From Denitratisoma sp. (lineage in GTDB: Bacteria; Pseudomonadota; Gammaproteobacteria; Burkholderiales; Rhodocyclaceae): a stretch of 64,000 nucleotides of DNA. A program made the position numbers and the translations under genes. The notes beneath the pieces were generated by a model. That model saw nothing but the letters and a program-made list of their open reading frames with translations. It made no database searches and was not told the origin of the DNA. Where the stretch lies: assembly GCA_032027165.1 (NCBI GenBank), contig JAVSMO010000001.1:3222761-3286760 (forward strand). The letters are read 5' to 3'. This document shows positions 20,142 through 29,514 of this stretch, piece by piece; the stretch's first letter is position 1, and the number at the start of each line of letters is the position of its first letter.

Positions 20142-21494
20142 ATGTCTGACGTCAAGATTTTGCTCAACGAATCCGATATTCCCACCCACTGGTACAACGT
20201 CGTTGCCGACATGCCGAATCCGCCCCTGCCGCCGCTGGCACCGGACGGCAACCCGGTCACGCCCGAGCAGATGCTGGCCATCTTTCCCGGGCCGCTGCTC
20301 GAGCAGGAAATGTCCGGCGAGCGCTGGATCCCGATCCCCGAACCGGTGCGCGAGATCTACAAGCAATGGCGCCCGACCCCGATGTTCCGCGCCCGCCGCC
20401 TCGAGCAGATGCTCGGCACGCCGGCGAAAATCTACTACAAGTACGAGGGCGTCAGCCCGGCCGGCTCGCACAAGGTCAATACCTCGGTGCCGCAGGCCTT
20501 CTTCAACAAGATGGTCGGCATCACCCGCCTGACCACCGAAACCGGCGCCGGCCAGTGGGGCTCCTCGATTTCCTACGCCGGCCAGATGTTCGGCATCGAG
20601 GTGCGCGTCTACATGGTGAAGGTGAGCTACAACCAGAAGCCCTTCCGCCGCTCGATGATGCAGACCTGGGGCGCGGAGGTCTACGCCTCGCCGACCGACA
20701 TGACCAACGCCGGCCGCGCCGCGCTGGCGGCCGACCCGAACAACCCCGGCTCGCTCGGCCTGGCGATCTCCGAAGCGGTCGAAGAGGCCGCCTCGCGCAA
20801 GGACACCAACTACAGCCTCGGCTCGGTGCTCAACCACGTCTGCCTGCACCAGACGGTGATCGGCCTCGAGGCCAAGAAGCAGTTCGAGAAGGTCGGCGAC
20901 TATCCCGACATGGTGTTCGCCTGCTGCGGCGGCGGCTCCAACTTCGCCGGCACCGCCTTCCCCTTCCTCGCCGACAAGGCGGCCGGCAAGAAGGTGCGCC
21001 TGGTGGCGGCCGAGCCGAGCTCCTGCCCGAGCCTGACCAAGGGCGTCTATGCCTACGATTTCGGCGACGTCTCCGGCTACACGCCGCTGATGAAGATGTA
21101 CACCCTCGGCCACGACTTCATGCCGCCCTCGATCCATGCCGGCGGCCTGCGCTACCACGGCGATTCGCCCCTGGTGTGCCAGCTCTACAACGAGGGCCTG
21201 ATCGAAGCGGTGGCGGTGCCGCAGATCGCCACCTTCGAGGCCGGCGTGCAGTTCGCCCGTGCCGAGGGCATCATCCCGGCGCCGGAGTCCTGCCACGCCA
21301 TCCGTGCCTGCATCGACGAGGCGCTGCGCTGCAAGGCAAGCGGCGAGAAGAAGACCCTCTTCTTCAACCTGTCCGGCCACGGCCACTTCGACATGGCGTC
21401 GTACGACAAGTATTTCGCCGGCGAGCTGGTGGACTACGAGTATCCGGCCGAAGCCGTGCAGGAAGCGCTCAAGCGCCTGCCGAAGGTCGCCTAA
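20142..21494 (+). CDS. trpB2: tryptophan synthase beta-like protein, TrpB2 type
   Basis: A PLP enzyme of 450 residues that joins serine (or a related acceptor) and indole. The internal Schiff-base lysine is K111 in GSHKVNT, and the phosphate-binding GGGSN loop is present. The N-terminal extension with [14 protein letters not shown] and the SGHGHFDM segment are typical of TrpB2 rather than the TrpA-paired TrpB1. No trpA is adjacent, which fits TrpB2 acting alone as indole salvage. A strong AGGAGGAG precedes the start. Confidence 0.92.
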   Translation: MSDVKILLNESDIPTHWYNVVADMPNPPLPPLAPDGNPVTPEQMLAIFPGPLLEQEMSGERWIPIPEPVREIYKQWRPTPMFRARRLEQMLGTPAKIYYKYEGVSPAGSHKVNTSVPQAFFNKMVGITRLTTETGAGQWGSSISYAGQMFGIEVRVYMVKVSYNQKPFRRSMMQTWGAEVYASPTDMTNAGRAALAADPNNPGSLGLAISEAVEEAASRKDTNYSLGSVLNHVCLHQTVIGLEAKKQFEKVGDYPDMVFACCGGGSNFAGTAFPFLADKAAGKKVRLVAAEPSSCPSLTKGVYAYDFGDVSGYTPLMKMYTLGHDFMPPSIHAGGLRYHGDSPLVCQLYNEGLIEAVAVPQIATFEAGVQFARAEGIIPAPESCHAIRACIDEALRCKASGEKKTLFFNLSGHGHFDMASYDKYFAGELVDYEYPAEAVQEALKRLPKVA

Positions 21495-21509
21495 GGCGGA
21501 AAGGACGGC

Positions 21510-22166
21510 ATGCAGGTTCTGCGCACCCTCTTTTTCCTGCTGGTGCTCGGCAACCTGCTGCTGTTCGTCTGGGGACAGGGTTATTTCGGCACGACGGGCG
21601 GCGGCGAAGCCGAACGCCTGTCCGCCCAGATCGAACCCGAAAAATTGCGTATTGCCGGCAAGGGCGCGCCGCCCGCAACGGCGGCCGCCCCGCCCCGTGA
21701 GGAGTGCCGCGTCCTCGCCGGACTGGAGCGCGAAGCGGCTGGAAAACTGGCCGACCTGATTTCCGGCCGCGATGCGCAACTCAAGGTGTCCCTGCGGGCG
21801 CTCGAAGAACCGAAGTCCTGGTGGGTGCATATCCCGCCCCAGCCCAACGGCGCTCAGGCCGACAGGAAGGCTGCCGAACTTTCCAAGCTGGCCGTCAAGG
21901 ATTTCTACGTTGTGCGGGAGAGCGGCCCCAACCAGTATGCGGTCTCGCTTGGCCTGTTCAAGAGCGAGGAGGCCGCGAAGGACTATCTTGGCGCCCTGCA
22001 AAAGAAGGGCGTGAAATCGGCGCGCATCCTGGCCCGCGAAACGGCCGGCGACAAGATGATCGTCGAAGTGAGCGGAAAACCTGACCAGTTGTCCAAGGCA
22101 CTGACCGAGTTGCCGGCGGAGTTCTCGGCCGCGCAGAAAGCCGAATGCCCGGCCGCCAGGCCATGA
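21510..22166 (+). CDS. SPOR domain membrane protein
   Basis: A 218-residue protein with one N-terminal membrane helix (~4-24), a variable linker and a SPOR domain near residues 105-180 (WWVHIPPQP ... YAVSLGLFKSEEAAKDYLGAL). SPOR domains bind denuded glycan strands at division sites. It sits 15 bases after trpB2 and overlaps coaE by four bases, with zapD beyond, so the neighbourhood is partly cell division. Confidence 0.85.
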   Translation: MQVLRTLFFLLVLGNLLLFVWGQGYFGTTGGGEAERLSAQIEPEKLRIAGKGAPPATAAAPPREECRVLAGLEREAAGKLADLISGRDAQLKVSLRALEEPKSWWVHIPPQPNGAQADRKAAELSKLAVKDFYVVRESGPNQYAVSLGLFKSEEAAKDYLGALQKKGVKSARILARETAGDKMIVEVSGKPDQLSKALTELPAEFSAAQKAECPAARP

Positions 22167-22768
22167 CGTTCCTCGTCGGCCTTACCGGTGGCATCGGCAG
22201 CGGCAAGAGCGCGGCGGCCTCGCTTTTCGAGGCGCTCGGCGCCGCCGTGGTCGATACGGATGTCATCGCACATGAATTGACCGCACCGGGCGGGGCAGCG
22301 ATCGAATCCATACGCTGCGCCTTCGGCGATAAGGTCATCGATGCGCGTGGCGCGCTCGACCGCGCCGTCATGCGTCTCAAGGTCTTCGCCGACGCCTCGG
22401 CCAAGGCCCGCCTGGAAGCCATCCTGCATCCCCTGATCCGCGCCGAAGCCGACCGCCGCAGCGCCGCCGCCCGTGCGCCGTATGTCGTGCTCGTGGTGCC
22501 CCTGCTGGTCGAGTCCGGCGGCTACCGCAGCCGCGTCCGGCGCGTGGTGGTGGTCGATTGCCCGGAGGAGGTGCAAGTGGCGCGGGTCATGTCCCGCAGC
22601 GGGCTATCTGCCGAGGAAGCCCGTGCCATCATGGCGGCGCAGGTCAGCCGCGAGCAGCGCCTGGCCGTGGCCGACGATGTCATCGACAATGGCGGCGACC
22701 TGGCCGCCCTGCGCCCGCAAGTCGAGGCCCTGCACCGGCGCTATCTGGAAATGGCCGCAGTTTCATAG
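22163..22768 (+). CDS. coaE: dephospho-CoA kinase
   Basis: Final step of CoA synthesis: ATP-dependent phosphorylation of dephospho-CoA. The P-loop GGIGSGKS lies at the N-terminus, followed by VVDTDVIAHELT and the substrate-lid region. The ATG at 22163 overlaps the SPOR stop and removes six extra residues of a longer in-frame start at 22145. The length of 201 residues is normal. zapD and yacG follow, the conserved coaE-zapD-yacG order. Confidence 0.94.
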   Translation: MTFLVGLTGGIGSGKSAAASLFEALGAAVVDTDVIAHELTAPGGAAIESIRCAFGDKVIDARGALDRAVMRLKVFADASAKARLEAILHPLIRAEADRRSAAARAPYVVLVVPLLVESGGYRSRVRRVVVVDCPEEVQVARVMSRSGLSAEEARAIMAAQVSREQRLAVADDVIDNGGDLAALRPQVEALHRRYLEMAAVS

Positions 22769-22851
22769 GTTTCCGGGGGCTTTTTGTTGTTATTTGTCGG
22801 GGAATGGTTCAGAATTGGCCGAATTTATTCCTCGGCACGGCACGGCGCGGC

Positions 22852-23607
22852 GTGATCACCTACGAATATCCTCTGAACGAGCGCATTCGCACATTGCTGC
22901 GCCTGGAGGACCTGTTCGACAAGACGGGGCACTTCATCGGCGCGGACGGTGCGCAGGAGCACCATGTCGCCCTGGTGACGCTGTTCGAGATCCTTGATGT
23001 CGCCAGCCGCGCCGACCTGAAATTCGACCTCGTGCAGGAACTCGAGCGCCAGCGCCAGATCCTGCTCTCCTTCCGCAACAACCCCGACATCTCCGAGGCG
23101 GCGCTTTCCGGCGCGCTCTACGAGATCGAACAGGCCAGCGCCGCGCTGCTCAACATGCAGGGCAAGATCGGCCACTACCTGCGCGAGAACGACTGGCTGA
23201 TGAGCATCAAGAGCCGCGCCTCGATTCCCGGCGGCGTCTGCGAATTCGACCTGCCTTCCTACCATTACTGGCTGCACCGCGAGCCGCAGGCACGCCAGCG
23301 CGACCTCGCCGCCTGGCTAAATCCGATGCTGCCGATCCGCGACGGCCTGTCCATCGTGCTGCGCCTGCTGCGCGCCTCAGGCCGCCAGGAAGAGCAGGTC
23401 GCGCAGCATGGCGCCTACCAGCTCATGCTCGGCGGCCGCACGGCGCAGATGGTGCGCCTGCGCGTCAAGCGCAGCGAACCCTATGTGCCCGAGATCAGCG
23501 CCAACAAGTACGCCCTCAACATCCGCTTCACCACGCCCGGCACCGACGCGCGCCCGCGCCAGGCCGACAGCGATGTCGTCTTCGAGATGACCTTCTGCAA
23601 CCTGTAG
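22852..23607 (+). CDS. zapD: cell division protein ZapD
   Basis: Binds and bundles FtsZ. The GTG at 22852 gives a protein starting near [21 protein letters not shown], the conserved ZapD N-terminus. An in-frame ATG at 22804 would add 16 residues and cannot be excluded. It is an alpha-helical N-terminal half with a beta C-terminal half ending in [12 protein letters not shown]. It lies between coaE and yacG, the usual place. Confidence 0.93.
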   Translation: MITYEYPLNERIRTLLRLEDLFDKTGHFIGADGAQEHHVALVTLFEILDVASRADLKFDLVQELERQRQILLSFRNNPDISEAALSGALYEIEQASAALLNMQGKIGHYLRENDWLMSIKSRASIPGGVCEFDLPSYHYWLHREPQARQRDLAAWLNPMLPIRDGLSIVLRLLRASGRQEEQVAQHGAYQLMLGGRTAQMVRLRVKRSEPYVPEISANKYALNIRFTTPGTDARPRQADSDVVFEMTFCNL

Positions 23608-23626
23608 TTCTCATCCCGTCCGGATC

Positions 23627-23812
23627 GTGACGAAGCCTGCCGCCCCGCGCGTCGTCAACTGCCCCACTTGCGGCAAGCCGGTGCCGTGGGTTTCCGCCAG
23701 CGCCTTCCGCCCGTTCTGCTCCGAGCGTTGCCGCAATATCGACCTTGGCGCCTGGGCGGCGGAAGAGTATCGCGTGGCCGAGCAGGAGAAGCCGCTGCCC
23801 GACGAGCAGTAG
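23627..23812 (+). CDS. yacG: DNA gyrase inhibitor YacG
   Basis: A 61-residue zinc protein with the two Cys pairs CPTCGK and [11 protein letters not shown], the signature of YacG, which binds GyrB and inhibits gyrase in E. coli. The start is GTG at 23627. It follows zapD by 19 bases. Confidence 0.93.
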   Translation: MTKPAAPRVVNCPTCGKPVPWVSASAFRPFCSERCRNIDLGAWAAEEYRVAEQEKPLPDEQ

Positions 23813-23862
23813 GTCTGGCTTCAGCCCGACATCGGCCGCTGTCGGCCTGAAGGCCGACCTAC
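23809..23862. repeat. REP-like palindrome between convergent genes
   Basis: The left arm starts GTAGGTCTGGC and the right arm ends GGCCGACCTAC, with TCGGCC-rich inner arms. It begins at the yacG stop and ends 4 bases before the mutT/thiE stop, so it could terminate transcription in both directions. It resembles dispersed intergenic palindromes. Whether it is repeated elsewhere in the genome cannot be seen here. Confidence 0.65.
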
Positions 23863-23866
23863 AGGG

Positions 23867-24805
23867 CTACGCCCACGCCGCGCGGATGGCGGCGATGCCA
23901 TGCGCGCCGGCGCGTTGCGCCGCCTCCAGGTCGCCGCGTTGCAGGCCGCCGAGGGCGAATACCGGCAGCGGGATATTTTCCAGCAGATGCGCGACGCGCT
24001 CCCAGCCCAGGCCGGCGACGCCGGGATGGCTGAGCGTTTCGCGCACCGGACCCAGCACGGCGAAATCCAGCTTCAGCGCGGCGGCGCGCGCCAGTTCCGG
24101 TGCATTGTGGCAGGAGGCCGCCACCAGCGGCAGGTCGGGCCGCTCGGCCAATTGCATGAGCTGGGTGCAGGGCAGGTGCACGCCGTCGGCGCCGACGTGC
24201 CGCGCCAGCGCGAGGTCGCCGTTCACCAGCACGCGCGCGCCTTGAGCGTGCGCCAGCCGCGTCGCCTCGCGGGCGAAGGCCTCGCGCTTTTCCACCGCCA
24301 GCGTCGCCTCGCGGACCTGCAGCAGGCGCAGGCCGCCGGCGAGCGCACGCTCCAGCTTCTCCAGCTGCGCCTCGGCGCCGACCTCGCCGGCGTGGGTGAT
24401 GGCGTAGAAATCCGGCAAAGTCAGTCCGCGCAGCACGGCGACATTGGCCGGCAGCATTGGCGCGACGTCGACCTTGTCGGCGCGTTTCCAGGCCAGCGCG
24501 TCGTGGTGGATGTCGCGGATCTCGCCGCGCCAGCCGCTGACGCGGAAGAAGTGCAGCCGCACGTGAGCGTGCGGATAGACATGCTCGCGGGTGATCCACG
24601 GCGTGTAGCGGTCGGCCTCGATGCCGAGCTCCTCGTGCAGCTCGCGCACCAGCGCCTGCGCCGCGGTCTCGCCCGGCTCGATCTTGCCGCCGGGGAATTC
24701 CCAGTAGCCGGCATAGGGCTTGCCCTCGGGCCGCCGGCCGAGCAGGAAGCTGCCGTCGGGCCGCAGGATGACCGCGGCCGCCGCCTCGACGATCTTGCGC
24801 GTCAT
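23867..24805 (-). CDS. Nudix hydrolase fused to thiamine-phosphate-synthase-like domain
   Basis: 312 residues. The N-terminal MutT-like domain (~1-130) has the complete Nudix box GGKIEPGETAAQALVRELHEELG. The C-terminal domain (~135-310) is ThiE-like, with RLLQVREATL, VLVNGDLALARHVGADGVHL, VAASCHNAPEL and VLGPVRETLSHPG. This two-domain form is known in beta- and gammaproteobacteria and is thought to clean oxidised or damaged nucleotides or cofactors. True TPP synthase activity is uncertain. The start overlaps the stop of the ATPase gene (ATGA). Confidence 0.88.
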   Translation of the reverse strand: MTRKIVEAAAAVILRPDGSFLLGRRPEGKPYAGYWEFPGGKIEPGETAAQALVRELHEELGIEADRYTPWITREHVYPHAHVRLHFFRVSGWRGEIRDIHHDALAWKRADKVDVAPMLPANVAVLRGLTLPDFYAITHAGEVGAEAQLEKLERALAGGLRLLQVREATLAVEKREAFAREATRLAHAQGARVLVNGDLALARHVGADGVHLPCTQLMQLAERPDLPLVAASCHNAPELARAAALKLDFAVLGPVRETLSHPGVAGLGWERVAHLLENIPLPVFALGGLQRGDLEAAQRAGAHGIAAIRAAWA

Positions 24806-25668
24806 TTCCCGCCGTGCCGGCCGGCGTAGTCGCGGGCGAACTGCCAGGCGACGCGGCCGCTGCGCGAGCCGCGCATCAGCGCCCACTGCAGGGCGTCCTC
24901 GCGCGCGGCGGCGACGGCGGCGGCCGGCACGCCGTACTCGCGCAGCCAGTGGCCGGCGATGGCGAGGTACTCGTCCTGGTCGAAGGGATAGAAGGACAGC
25001 CACAGGCCGAAGCGCTCGGAGAGCGAGACCTTCTCCTCGGTGGTCTCGCCGGGATGGATCTCGCCGTCGACGTGCTTCGTCTCCAGGTTCTCGTCCATGA
25101 ATTCCGGCATCAGGTGGCGGCGGTTCGAGGTGGCGTAGAGCAACACGTTGTCCGGCGTGCTCGCCACCGAGCCGTCGAGGATGCTCTTCAGCGCCTTGTA
25201 GCCGGGCTCGCTCGCCTCGAAGGAGAGGTCGTCGCAGAAGAGGATGAAGCGCTCGCTGCGCCCGGCGATGAGGTCGACGATGTCGGGCAGGTCGATGAGG
25301 TCGTGCTTGTCCACCTCGATCAGGCGCAGCCCCTTCGCCGCGTACCGGTTGAGCAGCGCCTTCACCAGCGAGCTCTTGCCCGTGCCGCGCGCACCGGTGA
25401 GCAGCACGTTGTTGGCGCTGCGTCCTTCGACGAACTGGCGCGTGTTCTGCTCGATGCGCTGCTTCTGCTCGTCGACGTTGCGCAGGTCCTTCAGGCGGAT
25501 GCGGTGCGGCTTGGCCACCGGCTCGAGATGGCTGCGGCCGCCGCGCTTGCGCCAGCGGAAGGCGGTCGACGCCTTCCAGTCGGGCGCGGCGGCAGGCTGA
25601 GGCAACAGGGTTTCGATGCGCTCGAGCAGCGCCTCGGCGCGGGAGATCAATCGGGAAAGGTCGTTCAT
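24802..25668 (-). CDS. DUF815 AAA-type ATPase
   Basis: A 288-residue ATP-binding protein. Walker A is GARGTGKSS, Walker B is FILFCDDLSFE, and the sensor-like LLYATSNRRHLMPEFM is the hallmark of DUF815. An EIHPGETTEEKVSLSERFGLWLSFYPF block follows. The function is unknown. It is co-transcribed with the Nudix/ThiE fusion by a four-base overlap and divergent from mltA with 43 bases between starts. Confidence 0.88.
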   Translation of the reverse strand: MNDLSRLISRAEALLERIETLLPQPAAAPDWKASTAFRWRKRGGRSHLEPVAKPHRIRLKDLRNVDEQKQRIEQNTRQFVEGRSANNVLLTGARGTGKSSLVKALLNRYAAKGLRLIEVDKHDLIDLPDIVDLIAGRSERFILFCDDLSFEASEPGYKALKSILDGSVASTPDNVLLYATSNRRHLMPEFMDENLETKHVDGEIHPGETTEEKVSLSERFGLWLSFYPFDQDEYLAIAGHWLREYGVPAAAVAAAREDALQWALMRGSRSGRVAWQFARDYAGRHGGK

Positions 25669-25711
25669 CGCGGTTGCTATACTTGCGGAAACTTCGACTT
25701 TAGCGAAATTC

Positions 25712-26917
25712 ATGTTCCTTCGCCAACTCGCGCCCGCGCTGGGCGCCATGCTCGTGCTTGCCGGCTGCGCCCAATTGCCGACTGCCCAAACGAAACCCGA
25801 TGCGCAATGCGTGTGCGCCGCCTGCCCCGTCTGCCCGGCCGTGACGCCGCCCAAGCCTCCAGCCAAGCCGCTGCAGGAAGCGCGCTGGGAAGACGTCAAG
25901 GGCTGGGGTGCCGACAACCTCGCCGAGGCGCACGGCGCGCTGCTTGCCTCCTGCGACGCGCTCGCGAAGCAGGCCGCCTGGCGCGGCGTGTGCGAAGAGG
26001 CGCGCGCGCTGCCGGCGGAGCACGCCGCCCTGCGCGCCTTCTTCGAATCGCGCTTCCGCCCCTGGCGGGTGGTGAACCCGGACGAATCCACCGAGGGCCT
26101 CGTCACCGGCTACTACGAGCCGCTGCTGCGCGGCAGCCGCGAGCGCAGCCGCAGCTTCGCCCACGCCATTTACGGCGTGCCCGACGATCTGCTGGTGGTG
26201 GACCTCGGCGAACTCTATCCGGAGCTGAAGAACTTCCGCCTGCGCGGCCGCCTCGACGGGCGCCGCGTGGTGCCCTACTGGTCGCGCGCGGAACTCACGC
26301 CGCAGGCGCCGGCGCTCGCCGGCAAGGCGCTGCTCTGGGTGGCCGACCCGATCGAGCTGTTCTTCCTGCAGGTGCAGGGCTCGGGCCGCGTCGAGCTGCC
26401 CGACGGACGCCGCGTGCGCGTCGGCTATGCCGACCAGAACGGCCATCCCTATCAGTCGATCGGCCGCTGGCTGGTGGAGAAGGGCGAACTGAAGCTGGAA
26501 GAGGCCTCGATGCAGGGCATCCAGGCCTGGGCGCGCGCCAACCCGCGTCGCCTGAACGAATTGCTCAACGCCAACCCGAGCTTCGTCTTCTTTCGTGAAC
26601 TGCCGGACAACGGCGGCGGCCCGCTCGGCGCGCTCGGCGTGCCGCTGACGCCGGGGCGCAGCATCGCCGTCGACCCGCGCGCCGTTCCGCTCGGCGCACC
26701 GGTGTTCCTGTCCACCACGCTGCCCTTGAGCGAGCAGTCATTGCAACGCCTGGTCATGGCGCAGGACACCGGCGGCGCCATCAAGGGCGCCGTGCGTGCC
26801 GACTTCTTCTGGGGCTTCGGCGCCGAGGCCGGCGCGCAGGCCGGGCGCATGCGACAGAAGGGTGAGATGTGGGCCGTGCTGCCGTACGGTCACATTCCGA
26901 ACAACGCCGCGAAGTAG
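25712..26917 (+). CDS. mltA: membrane-bound lytic murein transglycosylase A
   Basis: Cleaves peptidoglycan glycan strands to 1,6-anhydro ends from the outer membrane. The start at 25712 gives MFLRQLAPALGAMLVLAGC, a lipoprotein signal with lipobox LAGC. Family blocks are VTGYYEPLL, LFFLQVQGSGRV, SIAVDPRAVPLGAPVFL and AQDTGGAIKGAVRADFFWGFG, which holds the catalytic Asp. At 401 residues it is of usual size. Confidence 0.94.
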   Translation: MFLRQLAPALGAMLVLAGCAQLPTAQTKPDAQCVCAACPVCPAVTPPKPPAKPLQEARWEDVKGWGADNLAEAHGALLASCDALAKQAAWRGVCEEARALPAEHAALRAFFESRFRPWRVVNPDESTEGLVTGYYEPLLRGSRERSRSFAHAIYGVPDDLLVVDLGELYPELKNFRLRGRLDGRRVVPYWSRAELTPQAPALAGKALLWVADPIELFFLQVQGSGRVELPDGRRVRVGYADQNGHPYQSIGRWLVEKGELKLEEASMQGIQAWARANPRRLNELLNANPSFVFFRELPDNGGGPLGALGVPLTPGRSIAVDPRAVPLGAPVFLSTTLPLSEQSLQRLVMAQDTGGAIKGAVRADFFWGFGAEAGAQAGRMRQKGEMWAVLPYGHIPNNAAK

Positions 26918-26937
26918 TGCGTAAGACCTGATCCCGT

Positions 26938-26983
26938 GCACCGTCGCGGTGCGCGACCCCGACGCCCTGCACCGCGCTGGTGC
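26938..26983. promoter_or_regulatory. paired NtrC boxes upstream of amt
   Basis: Box 1 is GCACCGTCGCGGTGC (26938-26952) and box 2 is GCACCGCGCTGGTGC (26969-26983). Both are full GCACC-N5-GGTGC dyads. Centres are 31 bp apart, the same spacing as at glnA. Box 2 is 61 bp from the -24 GG, against 72 bp at glnA, a difference of about one helical turn. Confidence 0.87.
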
Positions 26984-27035
26984 GCCGCCCCGCAGGGGCT
27001 GACTTTAATTCCCTGATTCGACGTTCCAATTTTTC

Positions 27036-27051
27036 TGGAACGGTTTTTGCA
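27036..27051 (+). promoter_or_regulatory. sigma-54 (RpoN) promoter of amt
   Basis: TGGAACGGTTTTTGCA has GG and GC doublets exactly ten bases apart in the right context. It lies 33 bases before the amt start and downstream of the paired NtrC boxes. Confidence 0.85.
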
Positions 27052-27083
27052 CCAAAGCGCTCAGTCCATTCTCGGAGCGCACC

Positions 27084-28289
27084 ATGGAGCCCCTCAAGAT
27101 CACGTCCGCCGACGTCCTGTTCGTCCTGCTCGGCGCCATCATGATCCTCGCCATGCACGCCGGCTTCGCTTTTCTGGAGCTGGGTACGGTGAGAAAGAAA
27201 AACCAGGTCAACGCCCTGGTGAAGATCATGGTCGACTTCGCGGTGTCGACCATTGCCTACTTCTTCATAGGCTACGGCATCGCCTACGGCGTGAGCTTTT
27301 TCGCCGGCGCCGAGACACTGGCGCAGAAGAACGGCTACGACCTGGTGAAGTTCTTCTTCCTGCTCACCTTCGCCGCGGCCATCCCCGCCATCGTCTCCGG
27401 CGGCATCGCCGAGCGCGCCAAGTTCAACCCGCAGCTGGCGGCGACCTTCCTGCTAGTCGGCTTCGTCTATCCCTTCTTCGAGGGCATCGCCTGGAACCAG
27501 GCCTTCGGCATCCAGGCCTGGCTGAAGGCCAGCTTCGGCGAGGAGTTCCACGACTTCGCCGGCTCGGTGGTGGTGCATGCCGTCGGCGGCTGGATCGGCC
27601 TCGTCGCCGTCGTCCTGCTCGGCGCGCGCCGCGGCCGCTACAACAAGGACGGCGGCGTCTCGGCGCATCCGCCCTCGAGCATTCCCTTCCTCGCGCTCGG
27701 CGCCTGGGTGCTCACCGTCGGCTGGTTCGGCTTCAACGTCATGAGCGCGCAGCTGCTGGATAAAATCAGCGGCCTCGTGGCGATGAACTCGCTGATGGCG
27801 ATGGTCGGCGGCACGCTCGCCGCGCTGATCGCCGGCAGGAACGACCCGGGCTTCGTGCACAACGGCCCGCTCGCCGGCCTCGTCGCCGTCTGCGCCGGCT
27901 CGGACCTGATGCATCCGCTCGGCGCGCTGGCGACCGGCGCGATCGCCGGCGCCCTGTTCGTCTATCTATTCACCATGACGCAGAACCGCTGGAAGATCGA
28001 CGACGTGCTCGGCGTCTGGCCCTTGCACGGCCTGTGCGGCGCCTGGGGCGGCATCGCCGCCGGCATCTTCGGCGCCAAGGCGCTTGGCGGCATGGGCGGC
28101 GTCGCCTTCATGTCGCAACTCGCAGGCACGCTGATGGGCATTGCAGTGGCCGTGGCCGGCAGCTTCATCGTCTACGGCACGCTGAAGAAGCTGTTCGGCC
28201 TGCGCCTCGATGCCGAGGAAGAATTCAACGGCGCCGACCTTTCCATCCACAAGATCACGGCGACGGCCGAGCGCGAGACGCTGTGGTGA
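27084..28289 (+). CDS. amt: ammonium transporter
   Basis: An Amt/Rh-family channel of 401 residues with about 11 membrane helices. Readable signatures are GFAFLELGTVRKKN, GGIAERAKFN, FPFFEGIAWN-like FVYPFFEGIAWN, SVVVHAVGGWIGLVAVVLLGARRGRY and LHGLCGAWGGIAAGIFG. No cleaved signal sequence is obvious. Usually a PII gene (glnK) lies just upstream; none does here. Regulation by NtrC and sigma-54 is indicated by the upstream boxes. Confidence 0.95.
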   Translation: MEPLKITSADVLFVLLGAIMILAMHAGFAFLELGTVRKKNQVNALVKIMVDFAVSTIAYFFIGYGIAYGVSFFAGAETLAQKNGYDLVKFFFLLTFAAAIPAIVSGGIAERAKFNPQLAATFLLVGFVYPFFEGIAWNQAFGIQAWLKASFGEEFHDFAGSVVVHAVGGWIGLVAVVLLGARRGRYNKDGGVSAHPPSSIPFLALGAWVLTVGWFGFNVMSAQLLDKISGLVAMNSLMAMVGGTLAALIAGRNDPGFVHNGPLAGLVAVCAGSDLMHPLGALATGAIAGALFVYLFTMTQNRWKIDDVLGVWPLHGLCGAWGGIAAGIFGAKALGGMGGVAFMSQLAGTLMGIAVAVAGSFIVYGTLKKLFGLRLDAEEEFNGADLSIHKITATAERETLW

Positions 28290-28309
28290 GGGCGGCGTTG
28301 ATAGGAAAC

Positions 28310-28343
28310 AATAAAGTCTGTCGGATGGGAATAAAGTCTGTCG
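28310..28343 (+). repeat. two direct copies of AATAAAGTCTGTCG (left flank of integron)
   Basis: Exact 14-bp copies start at 28310 and 28330, 20 bp apart, between amt and the integrase gene. An exact inverted copy lies at 35865-35878 beyond the array, with weaker inverted copies at 35744 and 35796. Similarity at the outermost copies extends outward (GAAAC versus GAAAT). They look like ends of a mobile element or REP-like binding sites. Confidence 0.75.
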
Positions 28344-28389
28344 AGACCGAGGCGGAGCAACCCGCCTCGATACCTCCATGCACTACCTC

Positions 28390-29365
28390 TTAAAGCCGGT
28401 CCAGCGGACTTTTCACGGCCCGGGTCACCTCCAGGACATGGGTGTAGATCATCGTGGTTTGCAGGCTGCGATGACCCAACAGCAACTGGATGGTCCGGAT
28501 ATCCGTACCGGAGGCGAGCAGATGCGTGGCAAAGCTGTGGCGCAGGCAATGCACGCTGGCGTGCTTGCGAATCTCAGCGCCTGCGATTGCCTGTTTGAAG
28601 GCGCGCTGGATGGTGGAATCCGACACATGCCAACGCACCAGCCGGCCGCTCTTGCCCCACGGCCTCAATACGGACGAGGGGAACAAATACTGCCAGGCCA
28701 AGGATGCCGAGGCGGCAGGATACTTCCTCGCCAGCGCATCCGGCATCGGCGCCAGGCCCGCCCCGCGCAACAGGTCCTCCTTGTGAAGGGTCGCTACCCG
28801 GAGCAGGTGTTGCTGAATCGATAGCGCTGCCAGGTCGGGCAGCACCGTCGTCCTGTCCTTGCTTCCCTTGCTGTTCCGGATAGAGATCGTGCGTGCGCCC
28901 ATGTCGATATCCTTGACCCTGAGCGTGACGCACTCATGCACACGCAGTCCGGCGCCATACATCAGCTCCGCCATCAGGCGGCAGGATCCCGTCATCAGGC
29001 CAAGGGTCGCGCGCACCTCATCCTGAGTCAGCACCACTGGAACGCGATGCCGGTGCTGCACGCGCTTCAACCCGGCCATTTGCCCAAGCGGCTTGTGCAG
29101 CACGCTGTCGTACAGAAACACCAGGGCATTCAGGGCCTGGGTCTGGGTGGAGGCCGCCACCCGTCGTTCAACGGCCAGGTGGTTCAGAAAGCCTTCGACC
29201 TCAATGGCCCCCAGATCGCTCGGATGCTGCTTGCCGTGAAAGAAGATGAATTGCCTGATCCAGAAACGGTAGGCCTCTTCAGTGCGCCGGCTGTAATGAC
29301 GGCGCCGGCAAGTGGCGGAAACCTGATCGAGCAGGCGAGGGCGGGCGGGGTTTAATGGACCCCAT
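28390..29365 (-). pseudogene. intI: integron integrase IntI, 5' frameshift
   Basis: A tyrosine recombinase. Catalytic residues are present: Arg in GAGLRVHECVTLR, HCLRHSFATHLL, GHRSLQTTMIYTH. The integron-specific extra domain is clear (ALARKYPAA ... WQYLFPS). The frame is open upstream through HYSRRTEEAYRFWIRQF and RLLDQV but meets a stop just before any start codon. An ATG at 29365 with an AGGAG seven bases upstream begins in another frame (MGSIKPRPP), and joining the two needs a -1 shift at a C run near 29339. The gene is therefore either disrupted, a sequencing indel, or frameshift-read. A GTG at 29160 would give only 256 residues. Confidence 0.85.
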
Positions 29366-29473
29366 GATTGTCACTCCTTGATGAAATAGCGCCAACCTAG
29401 CGGCTGGCGGCCCCCTTGCCAACCTGTCCGGACTATTGAGGGTTCTTAGGCGGACGCAGGAATTTCAAAAAAC

Positions 29474-29503
29474 TTGCAAATCATATGGATAGACCAATAA
29501 AAT
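29474..29503 (+). promoter_or_regulatory. candidate cassette promoter (Pc)
   Basis: TTGCAA, an 18-base spacer and TAAAAT point toward the array and lie 53 bases before the first crossover point. This is a motif match only. In other integrons Pc lies in intI or attI. Confidence 0.45.
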
Positions 29504-29514
29504 GCCTGCATCAT

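Noticed and set aside
19920..22001. A 693-residue minus-strand frame over trpB2
   Set aside because: Antisense of a clear PLP enzyme with Lys and GGGSN motifs; composition typical of GC-rich shadows.
28390..29160. Taking the integrase as an intact 256-residue gene from a GTG at 29160
   Set aside because: The conserved N-terminal region (HYSRRTEEAYRFW) lies upstream in the same frame, so this start would cut off the core-binding domain.
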